From positions 310,001-374,000 of the forward strand of contig KN880434.1 in NCBI GenBank assembly GCA_000934385.1: a stretch of 64,000 nt of DNA, given 5' to 3'. Every line of letters starts with the position of its first letter. The first letter of the stretch is position 1. The notes below the pieces were generated by a model. The model was not told the origin of the DNA, did not search any database, and saw only the letters and a program-made list of their open reading frames with translations. This document shows positions 57,431 to 64,000 of the stretch, one piece after another. Position numbers and translations under genes: made by a program. The stretch is from Cylindrobasidium torrendii FP15055 ss-10 (lineage: Eukaryota; Basidiomycota; Agaricomycetes; Agaricales; Physalacriaceae).

Positions 57431-57895
57431 CTAAGCTGCGCGACATACGACAGTTCCACCCAACTTCAATTGAAGGGCCTCCCGAGCCTCCACCCACTCG
57501 TTTTCCTTGTGCTTTGTCTGCACCACTGCAATTTCCCCCATTCCAAGCGGACTAACAGTCTTTGTCCGGCGCCCGGAGCAAATAAGCCTTAGCTCGCTCA
57601 TGTCCATATGAATCTTTTTGCTGGGCTTGCTGATGAGCGAGAGGCTATTGAGCACGGGCAGGTCATCACGGTATTTGAGGTCGACCCATATCCTGCGGTC
57701 TGCCTCGGGTACGCTGGAGAACTTTGTTGGACTGGCCTCTGCGACTGTCCCGCGGGTCATGCTGGAGACGAAACCATGTCGGAGGAGAATGTTAAGGATC
57801 CCGAGGTTCTGGGTGGTATGAGGAACAGACACGATCCGATGACGTGCACGAAAAGCGTTCTGGATACGGGCGCAGAGGTCGAATGGAAGAGGCAT
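57431..57895 (-). CDS. Mitochondrial small-subunit ribosomal protein uS8m (MRPS8)
   Basis: A single exon of 154 residues, one of the few intronless genes here. It starts MPLPFDLCARIQNAFRARHR, the usual bacterial-type S8 opening with two basic helices. The middle is ILNILLRHGFVSSMTRGT and RRIWVDLKYRDDLPVLNSL. It ends with the S8 core LICSGRRTKTVSPLGMGEIAVVQT and GGTVVCRAA. Size and motif order fit fungal mitochondrial S8, which binds the central domain of the small-subunit rRNA. The 206 bp between its start and the SF3A3 stop must contain its promoter. Confidence 0.88.
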   Translation of the reverse strand: MPLPFDLCARIQNAFRARHRIVSVPHTTQNLGILNILLRHGFVSSMTRGTVAEASPTKFSSVPEADRRIWVDLKYRDDLPVLNSLSLISKPSKKIHMDMSELRLICSGRRTKTVSPLGMGEIAVVQTKHKENEWVEAREALQLKLGGTVVCRAA

Positions 57896-58101
57896 AGCGG
57901 TCGGTAGTGGTGGTCGCAGAGAGAGTTGTTTGCTCCGGTTTCGATCACGTTACTCTTCCCGCCTTGAGCCCTATTGAGGCCAGTCTTGGGCAGTGGTGTA
58001 AAGGCTTGAACCAGTCAACGAATCAAATTGACATGTCAAAGAATTTATGCATAAATGTTGCACGTTATAATACACGGACAAGAAGTACAATTCGAACGAA
58101 G

Positions 58102-59824
58102 CTAAATAATGCCCTGCTTCTTCAAGTCCTCATACGTCTTGCGGTTGTACACATTGCCCTCCTCATCCTCAAGCTCCTCCATGGTCTCCATTTCGAAGAT
58201 TTCATGACGACCTTCCTGCTTGAGTTTTTCGGCCACTGAAAAAGAATTGAGTTCTGGTCAAGAGGGAAAGGTGCTCGCTCACAAGCGAGGGCATCCTGAA
58301 TGCCGACAATTTCGTGAAAATGTTTTGTGTTTGGGAGTCCAAGTGCGCGCATTCCGAATGCGTGGCGAGACTCTTGGAAATGGCGCTCAAAGTTTTTACT
58401 GCGCGAGAAGATGAGAAAGTACTTGGATATGATGGAGACAACGTACCGCCCCATATAGACATGGTCAGAGCATATCTCACACCGGTACTCTACACCCAGC
58501 CCGTGAAGTTTGTACAGCCAGAATGGAATTGGCTTTCCGTCCCATCCCAGAGGCAGCTTGAGAGGGTTATAGATCCTTTCTTCTTGCTCTTCCTCCTCTT
58601 CCTCCTTGTCATCCTTGGGGGGCGGTGCTACTGCTTTCGGTTTGGCCTGCTCGAGCAATTCCTGCTCACGTTCCCGTGCGGTCAGAGAGAATCTCCGCTC
58701 TACGTTAGACTTGGTGTCGTTAAGCGTAGATACTAAATTCGCGAGGATATTGGTCGCAAGATAGGTGTGACGGGCAGAGTTCCGTCGGCGCACTTGCATG
58801 GTCGACGGCTGGTTGGAGAGAGCTGGTGTTGGGGTATCACCGTTTGGATTGGCTGCACTCATCCCTGACTCTTCCAATCTGGTCTGGCCCTTAATATGCT
58901 TTTTGGAGGTCAAATGTGCGTCGTAGACCGTTTGCTTGCTGTATTGCTTCTGGCATGCAGCACACCATATTCCGCCTCCCGAATCAACCTTGGCGACCTC
59001 TTCCCATTCCTTCAAATCGCCCGCATCCCATAGATTATTGAACGCGTCTTCTGCATCCTGTTGCTGAACGTCGATGTCCACGAGAGGTTGGGTACGCTTA
59101 GCGAAGGAGACAAGGTACGAGTAAAGATCCGTTATGTAACTATGAAATGTTAAACGCCAAGTTCATACATTAGCAGGAAGACGTACGATTCAAAATCCTT
59201 GGTAAAGCGCGCCTCCTTTGGCAATTCTTGATGGATTGGACCGTTTTGCGCGCTTAAGAGGAGATCCAGATACTGCAAGTAACCCGGACGCCTTGTAACA
59301 TGCTTGATATTGCAATAGGTTGAGTGATTGGCGTACAGGTCGAGGTATTTTCCATACGCTTCCTCGCCAGAGAAGAGCAAAGATATAGCTACTATTGTGT
59401 GAGTTTGAGAACAAACAGGAATGGTTGACGCACGATCCTCCTCAGCATATGCGTCTTCCTCGTCCTGGTTATGCTCCTCCAGCAATGACATTAGCTCGAG
59501 CTCGAACCCTCCTACTACGGCATCAGGATACTTGCTGTGGTGCTCTTGTAGTCTACTCAACCGCGCATAGAACTCCGAGAGGTCTGTGGGTTGTGGAGGC
59601 GCGGATATGGCTTCGAGCTCGCTTTTTCTCGCGTCATCGGCGTATGTGGCATTTAGTTCAATGGCTCGTGCGTGTATTCTGTCCAGAATTTGGGCGGCAT
59701 GGTGCTCATTCTGGACGCGCGATTCATGAGAGGCTGGGTTTCGGGAGAGGATGGTGGAAAGGGCGCGGTCGAAGCGCTCTATTTCTTCGTGTGTTTGCCG
59801 CTGATTTTCGAATATGGAGTCCAT
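58102..59824 (-). CDS. PRP9: Splicing factor 3A subunit 3 (SF3A3/SF3a60, Prp9)
   Basis: Five exons (59824..59434, 59391..59187, 59139..58447, 58398..58283, 58235..58102; introns 42-48 bp) give 512 residues, close to the human length. The N-terminal helical part starts MDSIFENQRQTHEEIERF and includes SEFYARLSRLQEHHSKYP and FSGEEAYGKYLDL. Next come LPKEARFTKDFESYI and a C2H2 zinc finger (WCAACQKQYSKQTVYDAHLTSKKH). A Glu-rich stretch precedes PLKLPLGWDGKPIPFWLYKLHGL and the C-terminal matrin-type finger (YRCEICSDHVYMGRKNFERHFQESRH). It ends TYEDLKKQGII. SF3A3 is part of the U2 snRNP SF3a complex that contacts the branch region. It is 134 bp from divergent eIF4A3. Confidence 0.96.
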
Positions 59825-59958
59825 AGAGTACGAGAGCAGTCGAGAGGTGAACTCAGTCTCGGGATGCTAGCAGTTCAGAGCAAAGGATCGAACACTGGCT
59901 GACTAAGCCTGGACCGAGCCGTTCAACTTGGCGCTGACCGTCACCTGGCCTAGCAAAA
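59825..59958. promoter_or_regulatory. 134-bp divergent promoter, SF3A3 / eIF4A3
   Basis: Both flanking genes encode splicing proteins (U2 snRNP and exon-junction complex). No TATA box. A cgagag...ctcggg pairing near 59836..59870 is the only visible symmetry. Confidence 0.55.
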
Positions 59959-61476
59959 ATGTCTGGAATCAACAATGGCGACGAAGTGTGTTTGCAACAC
60001 ATTACCTTTTCTTCTCTAATATCTACTCCAGAAACTCGTGTTCGAATCCTCGGAGGCCGTGTCAGTCGTCTCAACATTCGATGATTTTGGACTAAAGGAA
60101 GATCTCCTTCGCGGTGTTTATGCCTACAGTATGTTGCCATAACCGCATAAATCTTGCATGGCGTAACTTTTTAGACTTCGAGCGACCTTCGGCCATCCAG
60201 CAGCGCGCTATTCTACCTATAACCCAAGGACGCGATGTCATTGCGCAAGCTCAATCCGGTACCGGAAAGACAGCCACATTCTCCATCTCAATCCTTCAAT
60301 CCATCGACATCACTGTCCGCGAGACGCAGGCTCTCGTATTGTCGCCGACACGTGAGTTGGCCACCCAAATCCAGAGTGTTATACTCGCACTCGGGGATTA
60401 CATGAATGTCCAATGCCACGCGTGTATCGGTGGTATTGGCGTTGGCGAAGACATCCGCAAGCTCGAGTATGGTCAACATGTTATCTCGGGAACACCAGGT
60501 CGTGTCTTCGATATGATTCGTCGCCGCGCTCTTCGCACTCGCAACATCAAGATGCTTGTTCTCGATGAAGCCGACGAGTTGTTGAACAAGGGCTTCAAGG
60601 AGCAAATCTACGACGTATATCGCTATTTGCCCCCTGCCACCCAGGTCGTCCTTCTCAGCGCCACCCTTCCTGTCGACGTTTTGGAAATGACCACCAAGTT
60701 TATGACAGACCCTATCCGCATTCTTGTAAAGCGTGATGAACTGACGCTCGAGGGTATCAAGCAGTTCTTCGTTGCAGTGGATATGGAGGATTGGAAATTC
60801 GACACTTTGTGCGACCTTTACGATACTCTCACCATTACCCAGGCCGTCATTTTCTGCAACACCCGGCGAAAGGCGTGTTCATTTCCCCTGCAATTTACAA
60901 CTCAGCCTAACCGTTGACAGGTTGAGTGGTTGACGGAGAAAATGCGTGCGGCGAACTTCACTGTGTCCTCGATGCATGGCGAGATGCCTCAGGTGGAGCG
61001 TGATGCAATTATGGGAGAATTCAGGAAGGGCACTTCGTATGACCTCCTCAGTTTGAATCGACCGAGTCTCATCTAGTTCCCAGGCGTGTTCTCATCACAA
61101 CAGACGTTTGGGCAAGAGGGATCGATGTTTCACAGGTTTCTCTCGTTATCAATTACGACCTCCCTTCGTATGTGTTCTTTGGTCAATTTTCTCCTTTTTT
61201 ACACCTTAGCAGAAACCGTGAAAATTACATTCACCGCATCGGTCGCTCTGGGCGCTTTGGAAGGAAGGGTGTCGCCATCAATGTAAGTATTTGGACCGTC
61301 CCCACTCGCAGTTTGCTCATAGTCTCCAGTTTGTGACCAAAGACGATGTCAAGATTTTGCGGGATATCGAGATGTTTTATAGTACACAAATCGTGAGTCC
61401 ATGTCCCAGCTATCACTGCCTGTATTGAGGCTTCGCACAGGACGAGATGCCTGTGAATGCGGCGGAGCTCATCTAG
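59959..61476 (+). CDS. FAL1: DEAD-box RNA helicase eIF4A-III (FAL1)
   Basis: Eight exons (59959..59985, 60032..60128, 60175..60872, 60921..61036, 61084..61167, 61213..61282, 61330..61392, 61441..61476) give 396 residues. Motifs in order: [27 protein letters not shown] (Q motif), AQSGTGKT (I), PTRELATQ (Ia), GTPGRVFDM (Ib), DEAD (II), SATLP (III), [13 protein letters not shown] (IV), [14 protein letters not shown] (V), [13 protein letters not shown] (VI). It ends [11 protein letters not shown]. The [11 protein letters not shown] and SSMHGEMPQ segments favour eIF4A3/Fal1 over eIF4A1. eIF4A3 is the RNA clamp of the exon-junction complex, and Fal1 also acts in 18S rRNA maturation. Intron 3 (60873..60920) starts with GC (aag|gcgtgt). 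Frame and homology leave no GT alternative. Confidence 0.95.
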
Positions 61477-64000
61477 AGTGGCTTCCCTTTGTAGTCCATT
61501 GTATCCCAGTTTTCTATGTATCTTTGTGCTGTCGGCATTGCACGTATTACGGGTCGACGATTTCCACACTTGACCCAAGGACACTGCGAACTGGTCAACC
61601 TCCTCCTGTTTTGCGTCCTCATCGACCATACAATTTTGGCCAGTCTGAAAAATATCTGCAATAGGCTGTGATTGTGCGAGTTCGAATACACGACACCGAC
61701 TGGTATCTTCTCTCGGAGACACTCCGTCTGCGTTCTGTCTGTGTTCAGAGGCCATGGGGCATCGCGGGACAATGTGCGTACGAGAAGCATTGGACATCCT
61801 CGGTCATGAAACGAGGCGGAGCCCAAGAGCTCTTGCGGGCACAGTGTTGGAGGTTCCATCCGCGCATCAGGAGCTCCCGTCTACCCAAATGAAAGGATAG
61901 AGCATAGCGCGGGAAGGTAACGTGGCCGCGGTCGGAGAAAGAGTTGTGCGTCGAGACTTCTCGCTGTGACGCATGTTCGTGCTTCACCCAGTTCCATCAG
62001 GCAATTAATTGGCGAGGGGCCCACTTTGTGAGCGCGGGAAGGTAACGTGGGCAAAATCAGCGAGGGTATGATGTAGATGCCTCAGGTACTAACTACACAC
62101 AAACGATGAATCTCTTCTCCGAAGCTCAAATTCTGTCCAGGTATTTCATATGTAGCCCTTCATCGGCTCCAGCGCACAATAACAAGATCGACATAGCTAG
62201 CGAAACTGTGTGCATAAACTTGCCACAAAGGAGGGAGAAACCAAAGCTTTGGGAACATCAGGCTTATCGTGCTTAATCTTGAGACGTTCGCGGAAAATAT
62301 CATGGACCTGTGGGGTTATGCAACTCAGCCATACTACCTACGAGCTGCACAGGATGCACCTAACCAACCCACCGTGTCATGAGTCTGGGCCAAAGGACAG
62401 CGTCCTATCTATCCAGCCAAAGATTGGCCCACTGCGGTTCGTACGAGCTTGCAAACATGAAGAGAGTACAAGCTTGCTTGCTTTTTCCTTCCTTTAAGTC
62501 TGCTTATATCCTCTTATCCATGTCCCAATTTCGTCGACGAAGTCACTTGCTTGAATGATCGCGGGGGCACATGGATAAGTAGTTTGTTAATTACCATATT
62601 GGTAAGAGAACAATGCGGAGTGGTCGCGCAGTGGCGTTGGCGACATCGCTGCTTTGTTTGATTCAGAGCCCGTCAATTGACAGGTCTGGCTCGATAGCAT
62701 GTATGAGGCATGGCGTGGCACCTTGAGAAGGTGAGGAAGACCAGGTAATGCACCGATCGTCGCAGAGTGCACCACATTATGAAATGTTGGTCAATGAACC
62801 AGTTATTCGGTAGGTCGCATTGCGGAGACTCATTTGAGAGGTATATTATTGTATTTTTGAATGAAGTGCTAGAAACAGCCATTGGGTGATCTGCTTTTAA
62901 GGCAGCAGGACCAGACAAAAAACTTTGTCTTGATGAAAATCTGGCGTGCCTTCAGAATCGCCGAGGTGAATCGTCTTTCAAGCGAAAGTGATTGTGTATG
63001 CATTGTGAAGGAGCTCGCTAGATCTAACACCAGCACCACGGCAGTACTGCTCTTTGCGGGGCCACCCAACTGGAAATGAAAGGCAGGGTCCGCATTTGAC
63101 GCAACATCCAACGAAAAACCGAATTAAGGGGAAATCTTTGTGACTATGAACAAGAAACTCAAGGCTTTATAAGGACAGACGGCATAAATATTGAATGCTC
63201 AGTGTCTCGCCCTTGTCCCAAAGTCTGCTCTCCTGAACGCAGTCGAAAATTTTACAGCCATACTCAGAATGTGCCACTATAGATTGTCAGTGACATGTAC
63301 GCGCTTCGCAAATTCATGCTGAACAACATTGTCCAGTGTAATGGAGGTTTGGGCGTACGTTCCCCCAAAGTATAGCGTTCGTCAGCTCATAGTCAAGGCC
63401 AGGTGTGGCTGCATCATCAGGGTGTGTTTGTCGGCTATTTGATGAAGCCTCGTTTCTAACTTGCTCTAACTAGTGGCAAGAGGAGGTGGGCAGTAGCTTG
63501 CAACGTTAACCCGCCAGCTTACATGAGACCTGATTGTCTGAAGGTGAACTGCGCTCGAACAAACTGTAGATTCAGCAGCACCCACGACGAAGGTTGCCAA
63601 GGTGCAGCTTGCAGAGCCAATGGCCATTGGCAAGCGTGAGTCCCATGCCTTTAGGCATCTATGCCGTTCTCAACGTTACACAGCCACATGCAACCAGAGC
63701 ACATTAGTGAGTGAAGTCATACAGATATGACTTTCGCGGCGTACTGAGCGAACTAGCAATCACCAAGCATGAGATCTGCAGTCTCTGCACGCCCTCTGGA
63801 CTGAGAGCGCCGGGAGGTCGGGAAGGCGTTTATGACCGCTGAGTATTTTCAAGTGCGAGCTATGTTTTGGTATGGTCAAATCCAGGCGATTTATACTTGC
63901 TCTATATCCTGTATTGTACACACGACTCGGATACCCCACTCAACTGAGCGCGTGTGAATGGCACAAGAAAAGAGTTGATTCGAGGGTCAGCCTCTAAGGA
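61477..64000. other. Region without a supportable gene
   Basis: About 2.5 kb after eIF4A3. Open frames are short and overlapping, and the longest (61231..61797 minus) runs antisense to eIF4A3 exons. A 20-bp exact direct repeat is present at 61906 and 62031. A short Ala/Ser-rich frame on the minus strand near 63630 starts like a signal peptide but cannot be extended into a protein. I cannot exclude an unrecognised intron-rich gene near 63.0-63.9 kb. Confidence 0.5.
61906..62050. repeat. 20-bp exact direct repeat, two copies 125 bp apart
   Basis: agcgcgggaaggtaacgtgg occurs at 61906..61925 and again at 62031..62050 on the same strand. The unit contains gcgcgggaa, which resembles an E2F-type core, but no gene start is close enough to assign a role. 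Confidence 0.85.

Noticed and set aside
61665..61705. gagttcgaatac, similar to a tRNA internal B box
   Set aside because: No matching A box, acceptor stem or anticodon stem could be built around it. The same holds for gagttcgaatc near 52548 and ggattcgact near 17171.
61231..61797. Open frame of 188 codons on the minus strand
   Set aside because: It runs antisense to the last eIF4A3 exons, shows no domain and has biased composition expected of a shadow frame.
63520..63640. Minus-strand frame starting MAIGSASCTLATFVVGAAES, like a short secreted protein
   Set aside because: The frame cannot be extended through convincing exons and has no cysteine pattern or domain.
1..64000. CRISPR arrays, toxin-antitoxin or phage-defence modules, transposase genes
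   Set aside because: None seen. Gene structure is that of a fungal nuclear genome, and repeats are limited to three short local ones.

Overview
This window is nuclear DNA from a filamentous basidiomycete fungus, most likely an Agaricomycete. The evidence is dense, intron-rich genes whose introns are nearly all 42-57 bp (typical donors gtgcgt, gtaagt, gtatgt, gtacgt; branch-like ctaac/ctaat) and conserved eukaryotic housekeeping proteins on both strands. An affinity to Rhizoctonia/Ceratobasidiaceae is my impression only and was not tested. I see no rRNA, tRNA, CRISPR, phage or intact transposon.

Layout. 0-10 kb: 5' end of an inositol hexakisphosphate kinase (KCS1-type, cut by the window edge), a Dsc3-type ER/Golgi ubiquitin-like membrane protein, an FHA plus forkhead factor (FHL1-like), an MTP18-like mitochondrial protein and a TANGO6/Rtp1 HEAT-repeat protein. 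10-17 kb: a TRAPPC2L/Tca17 homologue, the endocytic coat scaffold SLA1 and, divergent from it, release factor eRF3. 17-20 kb: tandem secreted carbohydrate esterases. 20-27 kb: nuclear 5'-3' exonuclease RAT1/XRN2, eIF2B delta and the SNARE SEC22. 27-36 kb: an Mpo1-type dioxygenase, dUTPase, an unrecognised disordered protein sharing the dUTPase promoter, mitochondrial inner-membrane peptidase IMP2, the Fe-S assembly protein DRE2 and a second forkhead factor. 35-49 kb: STRIP/Far11 of the STRIPAK complex, a long cyclin-box protein, ubiquitin E1 UBA1 and a small cyclin-like protein. 49-61.5 kb: tRNA 2'-phosphotransferase, an Emp24-type p24 protein, RanBP1, mitochondrial ClpX, cactin, mitochondrial ribosomal protein uS8m, SF3A3 and eIF4A3. 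From 61.5 kb to the end no gene could be supported.

Genes sit head to head with very short shared promoters at several places: 99 bp for ClpX/cactin, 134 bp for SF3A3/eIF4A3, 143 bp for dUTPase/unknown and 145 bp for SLA1/eRF3. Functional themes are RNA processing (RAT1, cactin, SF3A3, eIF4A3, TPT1), ER-Golgi traffic (TCA17, SEC22, EMP24, DSC3), mitochondrial upkeep (MTP18, IMP2, ClpX, uS8m) and cell-cycle control (forkheads, cyclins, dUTPase).

I found no new defence-like or mobile system. The most notable signals are an apparent excess of GC-AG introns (seven candidates in about 135 introns counted by hand), a RAT1 start codon alone on its own coding exon, and a symmetric cluster of ACGCGT-type (MBF) elements between dUTPase and an unrecognised protein with a PCNA-box-like N-terminus. 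For most genes I assembled exons by hand and checked that exon lengths keep the reading frame; no splice site has transcript support here.
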